Source: Pseudomonadota bacterium
GTDB lineage: Bacteria; Pseudomonadota; Alphaproteobacteria; Rhizobiales; Rhizobiaceae
Assembly: GCA_023444445.1 (NCBI GenBank)
Contig: JAEXMK010000072.1
Span: 1 to 16,879, forward strand
Reading direction: 5' to 3'
DNA length: 16,879 nucleotides
Both the position numbers and the translations under genes were made by a program. Below the pieces are notes generated by a model. That model was not told the origin of the DNA, ran no database searches, and saw only the letters and a program-made list of their open reading frames with translations. Shown here one piece after another: positions 8,259-16,833 of the stretch (position 1 is its first letter; each line of letters opens with the position of its first letter).

Positions 8259-8575
8259 CAGAAATATGTGTTCATGATGACGATTTCGTCCGTGCGGGAC
8301 ATATTCAGCTGATAACGCGAAATCTCATCGATCATGTCCCGCTCCAGCGAGCCATCACTCAGCAATTCCACCTGGCGCTCCAGCGCCACGCGGGCCTGCG
8401 TCAGCTTTGCAAGTTCCGCAGTGCGTGTCATGCGCTGGCGCTCAAGCCGCTCCGTTGCCTGCAAGCCGAAGTCGCCATGGATGGAATGATAGCCGAAATA
8501 GGAAAGAAAAGCGATGGTGATGGCTGGAACGATCAGCCGACCGAATCGTCTCTTTTTATGATGTCTGGTCCACAT
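8258..8575 (-). CDS. ftsB: FtsB/DivIC-type septum formation initiator
   Basis: FtsB-family proteins join FtsL and FtsQ at the division site and help activate septal wall synthesis. The 105-residue protein has the family layout: a short basic cytoplasmic N-terminus (WTRHHKKRRFGR), one transmembrane helix (about 13-32) and a periplasmic coiled coil (about 40-72), followed by the LSDGSLERDMIDE segment resembling the conserved region of this family. A TTG-initiated version from 8593 is possible, but no ribosome site precedes it. The ATG at 8575 has GAGG about 12 bases upstream, which is rather far. Placement between eno and pdhA is the common rhizobial arrangement as far as I recall. Confidence 0.88.
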   Translation of the reverse strand: MWTRHHKKRRFGRLIVPAITIAFLSYFGYHSIHGDFGLQATERLERQRMTRTAELAKLTQARVALERQVELLSDGSLERDMIDEISRYQLNMSRTDEIVIMNTYF

Positions 8576-8629
8576 GCCGGAGAGATGCCTCAAAACGCGT
8601 AACTTGATTCTGAGACTAGAGTGGATTGT

Positions 8630-8644
8630 TTAACTATCCGTTGA
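8630..8644. promoter_or_regulatory. Possible CtrA half-match upstream of ftsB
   Basis: TTAA-N7-TTGA on the plus strand (TCAA-N7-TTAA on the coding strand) matches the CtrA pattern TTAA-N7-TTAA at seven of eight positions and sits 55-69 bases ahead of ftsB. CtrA controls cell-cycle genes in alphaproteobacteria, so the target would make sense. One mismatch in so short a motif is weak evidence. Confidence 0.25.
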
Positions 8645-8673
8645 CCTTAACAGGCGATTGGCAAATGGGCATG

Positions 8674-8697
8674 AAAAAGCCCGCCGAGGGGCGGGCT
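8674..8697 (-). terminator. Intrinsic terminator after eno
   Basis: On the minus strand AGCCCGCC and GGCGGGCT form a perfect 8-bp GC-rich stem (8678-8685 with 8690-8697) with a 4-base loop, followed directly by TTTTT (complement of 8674-8678, sharing the last A of the stem). This is a textbook rho-independent terminator and should end the VOC-kdsA-eno transcript before ftsB. Confidence 0.88.
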
Positions 8698-8728
8698 GTA
8701 GTGGCAAAGACGCTAAAAGAACGCTCGT

Positions 8729-8840
8729 CTTGACGGACTTGATCCGGCATCCAGCCACAGCGCGTTTGCGCTGTGAGAAGAGTCTTTCGCGATCAAGGAC
8801 TTGATCGCGCTGGACCCCGGATCAAGTCCGGGGTGACGGA
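8729..8840. repeat. RIME-like mosaic of palindromes between eno and ftsB
   Basis: Three hairpins stand side by side: CACAGCGC-GTTT-GCGCTGTG (8756-8775), CGCGATCAA-GGAC-TTGATCGCG (8788-8809) and ACCCCGGA-TCAAG-TCCGGGGT (8814-8834). The outer ends also form an imperfect inverted pair: GGACTTGATCCGG...CCAGC at about 8735-8755 is matched in reverse by GCTGG...CCGGATCAAGTCC at 8809-8829. The 'CCGGATCAAGTCCGG...TGACGG' core is typical of short dispersed intergenic repeats of rhizobia (RIME and similar). It lies inside the 338-base gap between eno and ftsB (8576-8913), upstream of the eno terminator, so it would be transcribed as the 3' end of eno mRNA. Confidence 0.75.
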
Positions 8841-8913
8841 GTGCGGACCAATACCGCTCGCCGCTTAAACGAGCCCGCCAGGTAGCAGGCCACGTCATGA
8901 AACCGAACGCAAA

Positions 8914-10251
<1,338 letters not shown>

Positions 10252-10326
10252 TTACAATGACGGCGGACGGCAGAAACAGGGCGCCCGCCATTTAAAATCG
10301 ATTGGTACGGATCAGCACCCGTTCCC

Positions 10327-11175
10327 TTACGCCTTGGTGATGGCGTCAAAGGCCAGAAGCTTTTCAAGCAGTTTGGGCATGTCCTTCAGGTGCACCATGT
10401 TGGGGCCGTCCGAAGGCGCATTATCCGGGTCTTCATGGGTTTCAATAAAGAGACCGGCGACGCCGACAGCGACAGCGGCACGGGCCAAAGTCTCGACGAA
10501 TTCACGCTGGCCGCCCGTGGAGCCGCCCTGCCCGCCCGGCTGCTGCACCGAATGGGTAGCGTCAAACACGACAGGCGCGCCGAGCGACGCCATGATCGGC
10601 AGAGAGCGCATATCGGAAACCAGCGTGTTATAACCGAAGGATGCGCCGCGTTCGCACAGAAGCACGTTCGGGTTGCCGCTCTCATTCAGCTTGGCCAGCA
10701 CGTTCTTCATGTCCCAGGGCGCCAGGAACTGACCCTTTTTGACATTGATGACGCGACCGGTTTTTGCAGCCGCGACGAGAAGATCGGTCTGACGGCTGAG
10801 GAAGGCTGGAATTTGCAAGACATCCACCACATCGGAAACGATGGCGCATTGTTCTTCGGTGTGAATGTCGGTCAAAACAGGAAAGCCGAACTCCTTCTTG
10901 AGATCGGCGAAAACCTGCATCGCACTATCAAGGCCAATGCCGCGCTTGCCGGAAAGCGAGGTGCGGTTCGCCTTATCGAAGGAGGACTTATAAACCAGTC
11001 CGATTCCCAGCTTGTCGCAAAGCTCCTTCAGCACGCCAGCAATCATGAAGGCATGCTCGCGGCTTTCCATCTGGCACGGACCGGCGATCAGCGAAAAGCG
11101 CTCGGCATTGGAGAAGGAAACCTTGCTGGCGCCATCGCCGGCGGTGACTTTGAGATTGTTCATAACGCTCATCAT
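10327..11175 (-). CDS. kdsA: KDO-8-phosphate synthase, metal-dependent type
   Basis: KdsA condenses phosphoenolpyruvate with arabinose-5-phosphate to give KDO-8-phosphate, the precursor of the KDO sugars of lipopolysaccharide. The 282 residues include [10 protein letters not shown] (Cys34), [60 protein letters not shown] and [11 protein letters not shown]. Cys34 stands where the metal-free Escherichia coli enzyme has Asn, so this should be the metal-dependent class, as in Aquifex. The ATG at 11175 overlaps the stop of the upstream gene (ATGA). A second ATG follows at 11172 and is better spaced (7 bases) from the GAGG site, so either may be used. Its substrate PEP is the product of the next gene, eno. 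Confidence 0.96.
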   Translation of the reverse strand: MMSVMNNLKVTAGDGASKVSFSNAERFSLIAGPCQMESREHAFMIAGVLKELCDKLGIGLVYKSSFDKANRTSLSGKRGIGLDSAMQVFADLKKEFGFPVLTDIHTEEQCAIVSDVVDVLQIPAFLSRQTDLLVAAAKTGRVINVKKGQFLAPWDMKNVLAKLNESGNPNVLLCERGASFGYNTLVSDMRSLPIMASLGAPVVFDATHSVQQPGGQGGSTGGQREFVETLARAAVAVGVAGLFIETHEDPDNAPSDGPNMVHLKDMPKLLEKLLAFDAITKA

Positions 11176-12053
11176 TTTTCCTCGAAGGCGAAGGCAACGC
11201 CCTGACCGGGTGCGGCGGGCACCACCAGACGGCCGCCCGCTTTTGCGCAGAACACGCCATTAGCAGCAAGCACCGCTTCTGTCACGGCAAGATCGTCGGC
11301 AGAAAAGACGACGCCCATGCCACGCAATCCGACGTCGCTCCCGGCAGAAACTCCTAAGGCCAGTCCGCCCAAGTCAGCTTTTTGGGTTAGCCTCACGCGG
11401 GCATTGCCGGTAACAAAAACCATGTCTCCACCCGAAGACACCCTACCCTCACAGCCCAACACAGTTTCGATCAGGTGCACCGCCTTCGTGTCGCCGCCTG
11501 AAAACAGGATGATTTCGCTAAGGCCTGAGACACTGTTGGCGTGACGCTCCAGCGCCGCGCGGTCTCCCGGCAGGGCGCGCAGCCGCTGGCAACTGAAGAG
11601 GAAGAAATCCGCCGCCGAACCGCTTGCCGCGAAGGCGAGACGGAAGGCCGCCTCGCTCTGCGATCCGTCTGGCATCCGCACAGGGCGTGAAAAATGGAAC
11701 ACATCGCCAGCCGACACGTCCGACGTTACAAACCTCTCATGGTCTGCAAGGGCATCCTCGGTTTTGGCCACGAGAGCCGAAAAGCCCTCCTGCCCGACAT
11801 TTTGCCGGAAGGCCCTGTCCCTTCCTGTGAACACATCGCCGCTGTCCGCAGATGCGTTATATTTAGCCGGATCAGCAATCGCGAGTGGCTCAAGATAGGT
11901 ATCATCTTTGAAAAAAACACAGGCATTCCGGGTTCCGAACGGATGCAAAGCCTCCGGTGCGACCGTAAATCCAAGGCTGACTAGGCGCTTTACGGCAATA
12001 CCGAGATCCGCCACTGGCAGAACGAGATGATCGATGCGATGCGATTTAATCAT
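11172..12053 (-). CDS. VOC/glyoxalase-like domain protein
   Basis: The 293-residue protein begins with a glyoxalase-like fold signature ([16 protein letters not shown]...LGF, then [10 protein letters not shown] and YLEPLAI), which matches the Glyoxalase_3-like VOC group. A second, weaker VOC-like half may lie at about 180-293 ([11 protein letters not shown] and [11 protein letters not shown]). VOC proteins include dioxygenases, isomerases, lyases and resistance proteins, so no substrate can be named. The frame runs upstream to 12122, but I chose the ATG at 12053, which fits the family start and has AGGA about 9 bases ahead. It overlaps kdsA by four bases, implying co-translation, and is divergent from lexA. 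Confidence 0.8.
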   Translation of the reverse strand: MIKSHRIDHLVLPVADLGIAVKRLVSLGFTVAPEALHPFGTRNACVFFKDDTYLEPLAIADPAKYNASADSGDVFTGRDRAFRQNVGQEGFSALVAKTEDALADHERFVTSDVSAGDVFHFSRPVRMPDGSQSEAAFRLAFAASGSAADFFLFSCQRLRALPGDRAALERHANSVSGLSEIILFSGGDTKAVHLIETVLGCEGRVSSGGDMVFVTGNARVRLTQKADLGGLALGVSAGSDVGLRGMGVVFSADDLAVTEAVLAANGVFCAKAGGRLVVPAAPGQGVAFAFEEK

Positions 12054-12183
12054 GACCTGTTTTCCTGCGCTGGCGCTCCCGTCCAAGCATACCTGGACGA
12101 TTTGAACGTCAGAAGAGCACAATCAGGCGCCGTGAAGCAAATCATCAAAACAACAGATAGCAGGTTCACGAAATTTTAGGGGA

Positions 12184-12210
12184 TTGCAGAACACATATGG
12201 AACATATAGT
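12184..12210 (+). promoter_or_regulatory. Candidate lexA promoter
   Basis: The -10-like TATAGT (12205-12210) is a good match. The best -35, TTGCAG (12184-12189), is only 15 bases away, which is short. Transcription would begin near 12217, leaving a leader of about 50 bases. The SOS box fills the spacer. Confidence 0.5.
12189..12203. promoter_or_regulatory. SOS box (LexA operator) before lexA
   Basis: GAACACATATGGAAC is an exact GAAC-N7-GAAC direct repeat, the LexA-binding pattern of alphaproteobacteria. It lies between a TTGCAG (12184-12189) and a TATAGT (12205-12210), so LexA bound here would block its own promoter. This is the autorepression expected of lexA. A degenerate second site, GTTC-N7-GTTT, follows at 12215-12229. 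Confidence 0.88.
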
Positions 12211-12266
12211 GTTCGTTCTGTATTTGTTTCGCGACTTCAACGACGATTCTTAAGGGTGTTTTCCTC

Positions 12267-12989
12267 ATGCTCACGCGCAAACAGCAGGAATTGCTTCTCT
12301 TCATTCATGAAAGAATGAAAGAGTCCGGCGTGCCGCCCTCCTTCGATGAAATGAAGGACGCACTCGATCTTGCTTCGAAATCCGGTATTCACCGGCTGAT
12401 TACCGCCCTCGAAGAGCGCGGATTCATTCGCCGGCTACCCAACAGGGCGCGAGCGCTCGAAGTCATCAAGTTGCCTGAGGCTTACACGCCGGGCGCAAGG
12501 CCGCAGCGCGGCTTTTCGCCAAGCGTCATCGAGGGAAGTCTCGGAAAACCGAAGGAGCCGGAACCCGCCCCCGCCCCCAAGGCACCCGCCAACGATTTCG
12601 CAGGTGCCGCCACCGTTCCCGTCATGGGCCGTATCGCTGCCGGTGTGCCGATTTCTGCCATCCAGAACAATACCCACGATGTGGCCGTGCCGGTGGATAT
12701 GCTGGGATCGGGCGAACATTACGCGCTTGAGGTTAAAGGCGATTCGATGATCGAGGCTGGGATTTTTGACGGCGACACCGTCATCATCCGCAACGGCAAC
12801 ACCGCCAATCCGGGTGATATTGTCGTGGCGCTGGTGGATGATGAAGAAGCCACGCTGAAGCGCTTTCGTCGCAAGGGTGCGTCCATTGCGCTTGAAGCGG
12901 CAAACCCGGCCTATGAGACCCGAATTTTCGGACCGGATCGGGTGAAAATTCAGGGCAAGCTGGTGGGATTGATCCGCCGTTACCATTGA
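12267..12989 (+). CDS. lexA: LexA SOS repressor
   Basis: LexA represses DNA-damage genes until RecA filaments trigger its self-cleavage. The 240-residue protein has the N-terminal winged helix (about 1-68, starting [17 protein letters not shown] and including [20 protein letters not shown]), a Pro/Ala-rich linker (about 88-113) and the C-terminal protease domain. The cleavage site is Ala125-Gly126 (RIAAGVPIS), the nucleophile Ser160 (GDSMIEAGI) and the catalytic lysine Lys198 (EEATLKRF). It is longer than the Escherichia coli protein because of the linker, as usual in alphaproteobacteria. The ribosome site (AAGG, 11-12 bases upstream) is weak. An exact SOS box precedes it. Confidence 0.97.
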   Translation: MLTRKQQELLLFIHERMKESGVPPSFDEMKDALDLASKSGIHRLITALEERGFIRRLPNRARALEVIKLPEAYTPGARPQRGFSPSVIEGSLGKPKEPEPAPAPKAPANDFAGAATVPVMGRIAAGVPISAIQNNTHDVAVPVDMLGSGEHYALEVKGDSMIEAGIFDGDTVIIRNGNTANPGDIVVALVDDEEATLKRFRRKGASIALEAANPAYETRIFGPDRVKIQGKLVGLIRRYH

Positions 12990-12997
12990 TGTGGTGA

Positions 12998-13022
12998 CAT
13001 CGCGCATAGTCCTGTCGCGATG
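12998..13022. repeat. Hairpin just after lexA
   Basis: CATCGCG (12998-13004) and CGCGATG (13016-13022) form a 7-bp stem with an 11-base loop, nine bases after the lexA stop codon. No T-run follows. It may protect the mRNA 3' end ahead of the terminator at 13097. Confidence 0.4.
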
Positions 13023-13096
13023 GGGCTGTCATGAAAATGGTGTCCCCTTATCAGGCGTCGACTTCTGGGAAAGACTTGGTTTGTCGATGCAGGAAC

Positions 13097-13131
13097 ACGC
13101 GCGTCATCTGGCCGATGGCGCGTCATTTTTT
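13097..13131 (+). terminator. Intrinsic terminator after lexA
   Basis: ACGCGC (13097-13102) pairs with GCGCGT (13118-13123), and CATC (13105-13108) with GATG (13114-13117), with a 2-base bulge and a 5-base loop. A run of six T follows at 13126-13131. It should end the lexA transcript about 110 bases after the stop codon. Confidence 0.8.
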
Positions 13132-13387
13132 GAGAATCAATCCTCGCTTTGTTTACCTGACGCCGCAGGCATAGAGTTGGCTTAACGCGTAAACTCAATC
13201 GGCCTTCTGCTTCGCTCAGCATTGTCGCAAGTGCTTACTGTCTCCAAGCGGTGATATCGACGGGTCTCCTTTCTGTCACCCTCGCTTCCCATTCATCAAT
13301 GCGGCTTATGGGAGCCATGGATTATTTGCGATATTCCAGAGCGCCTTCGTAGGTGTAGAAATGCGTGTCCTATCGGGGAAAAACGCC
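13132..13387. other. Gene-free stretch before the GST gene
   Basis: This is the second half of the 398-base gap between lexA and the glutathione transferase gene. Short open frames exist on both strands, but none has a ribosome site and a plausible product. No clear promoter is visible. TTGCGA (13326-13331) with a poor -10 is the best I can offer. The GST promoter must nevertheless lie here, because a terminator stands upstream. Confidence 0.4.
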
Positions 13388-14065
13388 ATGTACGATCTTT
13401 ATATTGCCAACAAGAACTATTCCTCATGGTCGTTGCGGCCCTGGGTTTTGATGCGCACGCTTGGCATCGCCTTTGATGAAAAACTCATTCCCTTCGGCGA
13501 AGGTGTTTCCTTCTCCACATTTTCGCCGACCGGCAAGGTGCCATGCCTTGTCGACGAGGGAGTGACGGTTTGGGAATCACTGTCGATCGCCGAATATCTG
13601 GCCGAGAGGCATCAGGGCGTCTGGGCGAGCGACAAGCAGGCGCGGGCCTGGTCACGTTCGGCGGCGAGTGAAATGCATGCGGGTTTTTTCTCGCTGCGTA
13701 ATCTCTACCCCATGTCGGTCGGTATCCGGGTAAAACCCAAAGCTGGCGATGCCGGGCTAGCGGCCGATATAAAGCGCATCGATGCGCTGTGGACTGAAGG
13801 TCTCACCAGATTCGGCGGACCTTTTCTCGCCGGTCAGAAATTCACGGCGGTCGACGCCTTCTTCTGCCCGGTGGCGTTCCGTTTCCAGACCTATGGCGCC
13901 GATCTTTCGACGGCAGCGAAGGCCTATTGCGACCGACTGCTCGCCCTGCCCGCCATGGGCGAATGGTACGAGGCCGGACTGAAGGAAATCTGGCGTGACC
14001 TGCCACATGAAGAGGAAATTGGCGGCATTGGCGAAGTGACCGCGGATCTACGCGCCAAGGTCTGA
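13388..14065 (+). CDS. Glutathione S-transferase family protein
   Basis: The 225-residue protein has the thioredoxin-like N-terminal domain of GSTs (about 1-80): YIANKNYSSWSLRPW with the candidate catalytic serines Ser12/Ser13 and Ser15, the cis-proline at Val51-Pro52 (GKVPCLVDEG) and the glutathione-contact pair Glu63-Ser64 (WESLSIAEYLAE). The helical C-terminal domain (about 90-215) contains FLAGQKFTAVDAFF, the conserved N-capping region of GST folds. It probably conjugates or reduces electrophiles in the cytoplasm; the substrate is unknown. The frame extends to 13361, but the ATG at 13388 has GGGGA 8 bases upstream and starts at the first strand of the fold. It converges on comEC with a gap of 31 bases. 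Confidence 0.92.
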   Translation: MYDLYIANKNYSSWSLRPWVLMRTLGIAFDEKLIPFGEGVSFSTFSPTGKVPCLVDEGVTVWESLSIAEYLAERHQGVWASDKQARAWSRSAASEMHAGFFSLRNLYPMSVGIRVKPKAGDAGLAADIKRIDALWTEGLTRFGGPFLAGQKFTAVDAFFCPVAFRFQTYGADLSTAAKAYCDRLLALPAMGEWYEAGLKEIWRDLPHEEEIGGIGEVTADLRAKV

Positions 14066-14096
14066 GTGAATGCTTGACGAACCGTGCTGGCGACAT

Positions 14097-16631
14097 TCAT
14101 TGCGATGCCGCCAGCAACCGGGTAACGGGTTCAGGCACCTCGTGGTCAAAACGGCCGCTCTTCCAGTCATAGAAGCGATGTTCGCTCCACGGCCTGTCCG
14201 CACCGGCGGTTGCGGCGCGCATCTGTCCCACGACGCCCGATTCATCGCTGCTGGCGAAATCTAGCTCCACCGAGCCGATGCGCCTTAATATGTCGCGGTT
14301 GAGCAGCAAGGCTCCCGAGCGGCATTGCGCAAACGAGGTTCTGCGGGAAACGATGACAATATCGGCGATATCACAGGCTTTCCCGGCAAACCGACCGTCC
14401 TCCAGCACGATGATCCATTCGCCGCTTCGCGCACGCGCCACGCACCAGATGCCCGTCCGGCAGGTAAAGACGCCCGGCGCAGCATCCCTCAGCGTGGCCG
14501 TCATTTCGCGCGCCAAGGCCTTCATATCCTCCGGCGCCAGTTTCGATTTTGCGCTGAGGGCAACGGTGGTTGCCGGAACCGCGTTCTTGAGAATGACGGG
14601 CGCGAGCGGTTTTTCCGGCAGCAGCAGCGCCCTTTGCCACTGCTCATAGATGAAGCCCTGTGGTCGGGTTTTTGTGGTGTAGACCTTGCCCTCGTCCAGA
14701 AGCGCCACTAGCCTCCCCTCCTCGTGGATAAGCAGATCAGGCAGATCACGTTGGGCGACGGATCCGGACATGCCGAAGGCAAAGAGCAGAGGTGGAATTC
14801 CAAGCAGCGCCAGGCGGCTGCGCAGCAATGTCAGCAAGAGGAAACCCACTGAAGCAATGCCGATGAAAGCGCCGTGCGGCCGACCGGTCGCCGCGCTGCC
14901 GCCCCAGGACGCGACTTCATCCGCAACGTCGATGACTAGCGCCATTCCGTACCCCATGACCTTCAGAAATGGTGCATCGAGCCCGAAGGGCATCAGCAGC
15001 ATGGCGATAAGACCAAAGGGCATGACGATCAGCGACATTATCGGCATCGCCGCCAGATTGGCAAAAAGTCCATAGGTGGTGACACGCTGAAAATGCTCGA
15101 CGGAATAGATCGCTGTCGAAAGTCCGCCGATCAACGATGTGGTGATGACACCACCGATGATGGCGCCTGCCGTTTCCACCACTGTCATCCACGCGGGTTT
15201 GCGCCCGATGAACAGGCGCTCACGGTCAGTGCGCCAGCGGCTCCAGGCGGCATAGGCGGATACAAGCGCAATCGTCGCGGCGAAGGACATCTGAAAGCTC
15301 GGCCCCATGATCTCCGAAGGAGACAGGGCAAGGATGACCAAAGCGGACAGCGCAACATTCCTGAGGCTGAGCGACGGCTGATCGAAGAGAACGGCAATCA
15401 GCATCACCGACATCATCAGCCATGCGCGTTCGGCAGAGACGGCAAAACCGGAAATCAGGTAATAGGCGAGCGTCATCAGCAGTGCCGCAAAGGCGGACAA
15501 CTTCTTCACCGGCCAGCGTTGAGCAAAGGCGGGAAACAGGCTGAAGGCGAGCCGCAATCCCACGAAGAATATGCCTGACGCCAGCGCCATGTTGAGGCCG
15601 GATATGGCGACGATATGGGCAAGGCCGGAAAGCCGCAACGCTTCCATCGTGCCTGCCGTTATGGCCTGTCTCTCATCAGTGACGATGGAGGCGGCAAAAG
15701 CGCCGGCGTCGCCGCCGATCGTGGTGCGAATGCGCTCGGCAATGGCGATGCGCAGACCGTAAAGCCGCATATCCGCCCACCCCAGCCAGTCCTTTTTTAC
15801 ATCGATATCGGGGGCAGCGACCATCTGTAGCGGCTTATAAAAAAAGCCGGTCGCGCCAATGCCCTTGAAATAGGAGGCGAAGGCAAAATCATTGAGACCG
15901 GGCAAAGCCGGACCGGATGGCGGCGAAAGCCGCGCCTTACCGCGGATCGTCGCACCGAGCGCCACCGGCTTTCCGCCGCCGCGGGCCAGCAACGAAACCT
16001 TTCCAGGCAGGCGTGACAATGCCGGCGCTTCTGTCGCAGCCAGCTGCACCACATAACGCCAGTCGCCGCGGGCATCGACCTCCCGGCGCATCACCGTGCC
16101 GGTAATGGTGGTGGTAACGGGCGTATCCAGCACCACAGTCCCCGCCCGCCGCGTTTCAAATTCGGCGAAAAGCATGCCTAGCAACAGCATTGCGACGAGG
16201 CTGCAGGCCGTGGCTACCAGCGTCGCTCGATATCGGGCGGCCAATGTCACGCCGGCGGCGAGCAAAAATAGAACAACAAGAAGCGGCAATGAAGGTGTTG
16301 CATCAAGGGAAAACCAGAGGATCGCCCCACAGCCGATGAAGACCGGCACGAAAAGAAAATCATGGCCGAATGCACGTTCCTCTGCGAGGCAGGCGGTAAT
16401 TTTCTGAAGAACGGCAATTTGCGTTTTCGGCTTATCTGCAAGGGCCGGCAAATCATATGTCGCGACCTCGCCGGTCCGGCGCAGCGGAGACAGGATATCT
16501 GCCGTGCGGGGCAAGCCGCCCTGCATCGTTTCGGCATATCCGAAATGCTGTTTTTCCCCTTGACCAAGCAATCTGCGCCGCGCCCCTGCCGCACCGGAAA
16601 CAGGTTTGCAGGCGGACGCGCGGGATTGCAA
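14097..16631 (-). CDS. comEC: ComEC/Rec2-family DNA-uptake channel
   Basis: ComEC carries single-stranded DNA across the inner membrane during natural transformation. In 844 residues I see N-terminal transmembrane helices (about 91-110, 115-131 and 138-156), a DUF4131/OB-like periplasmic domain (about 165-270, ending PALPGLNDFAFASYFKGIG), and the Competence membrane domain (about 285-620) with GLAHIVAISGLNMALASG, SAERAWLMMSVML and GPSFQMSFAAT. The C-terminal about 215 residues occupy the place of the metallo-beta-lactamase-like nuclease domain but show no H-x-H-x-D-H motif. The 16631 start is TTG, preceded by AAAGGA with good spacing. An ATG at 16526 is the alternative and lacks a ribosome site. 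Transformation has not been shown by anything in this window. Confidence 0.9.
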   Translation of the reverse strand: MQSRASACKPVSGAAGARRRLLGQGEKQHFGYAETMQGGLPRTADILSPLRRTGEVATYDLPALADKPKTQIAVLQKITACLAEERAFGHDFLFVPVFIGCGAILWFSLDATPSLPLLVVLFLLAAGVTLAARYRATLVATACSLVAMLLLGMLFAEFETRRAGTVVLDTPVTTTITGTVMRREVDARGDWRYVVQLAATEAPALSRLPGKVSLLARGGGKPVALGATIRGKARLSPPSGPALPGLNDFAFASYFKGIGATGFFYKPLQMVAAPDIDVKKDWLGWADMRLYGLRIAIAERIRTTIGGDAGAFAASIVTDERQAITAGTMEALRLSGLAHIVAISGLNMALASGIFFVGLRLAFSLFPAFAQRWPVKKLSAFAALLMTLAYYLISGFAVSAERAWLMMSVMLIAVLFDQPSLSLRNVALSALVILALSPSEIMGPSFQMSFAATIALVSAYAAWSRWRTDRERLFIGRKPAWMTVVETAGAIIGGVITTSLIGGLSTAIYSVEHFQRVTTYGLFANLAAMPIMSLIVMPFGLIAMLLMPFGLDAPFLKVMGYGMALVIDVADEVASWGGSAATGRPHGAFIGIASVGFLLLTLLRSRLALLGIPPLLFAFGMSGSVAQRDLPDLLIHEEGRLVALLDEGKVYTTKTRPQGFIYEQWQRALLLPEKPLAPVILKNAVPATTVALSAKSKLAPEDMKALAREMTATLRDAAPGVFTCRTGIWCVARARSGEWIIVLEDGRFAGKACDIADIVIVSRRTSFAQCRSGALLLNRDILRRIGSVELDFASSDESGVVGQMRAATAGADRPWSEHRFYDWKSGRFDHEVPEPVTRLLAASQ

Positions 16632-16692
16632 TGCTTTCCTTTAACCCTGTGTTGACCGAGATTGAATTGCTATGATCGATAAAGCGAAAAGC

Positions 16693-16706
16693 AACGCAAT
16701 TGCGTT
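16693..16706. promoter_or_regulatory. 14-bp palindrome between comEC and gltA
   Basis: AACGCAATTGCGTT is a perfect 14-bp palindrome midway between the divergent comEC and gltA genes. Its position allows control of either gene. No regulator can be named. Confidence 0.4.
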
Positions 16707-16737
16707 TGCCGCAATGCACAATTTGACCTTTGGATAG

Positions 16738-16765
16738 CTTGGCATCCGCGCCAGGATCATATAGC
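16738..16765 (+). promoter_or_regulatory. Weak candidate gltA promoter
   Basis: CTTGGC (16738-16743), 16 bases, then TATAGC (16760-16765) is the best sigma-70-like pair I can find facing gltA. A TTGACC at 16723-16728 has no good -10 partner at the right distance. It would leave a leader of about 60 bases that contains the hairpin at 16788-16807. Confidence 0.35.
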
Positions 16766-16787
16766 TAATCGGTAGACGCTTAACCGC

Positions 16788-16807
16788 GAGGCGTGTCTCA
16801 ACGCCTC
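16788..16807 (+). repeat. Leader hairpin before gltA
   Basis: GAGGCGT (16788-16794) and ACGCCTC (16801-16807) form a perfect 7-bp stem with a 6-base loop. It ends 15 bases before the GGAGG ribosome site (16823-16827). No T-run follows, so it is not a terminator. It could affect translation or stability of the citrate synthase mRNA. Confidence 0.5.
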
Positions 16808-16833
16808 CACCCGCATGTTCTCGGAGGATCAGT

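Noticed and set aside
8729..8840. CRISPR array or small RNA gene
   Set aside because: The repeats are inverted hairpins of different sequence, not evenly spaced direct repeats, and no independent promoter is visible.
12435..13007. 190-codon minus-strand frame opposite lexA
   Set aside because: It lies over a clear LexA coding sequence and has no family resemblance.
12991..13185. 64-codon frame after lexA on the plus strand
   Set aside because: It has no good ribosome site and runs through both the hairpin at 12998 and the terminator at 13097, so it is unlikely to be translated.
14066..14102. Possible bidirectional terminator between the GST gene and comEC
   Set aside because: Only a 6-bp TGAATG/CATTCA pair with a long loop and no T-run is present, which is too weak to call.
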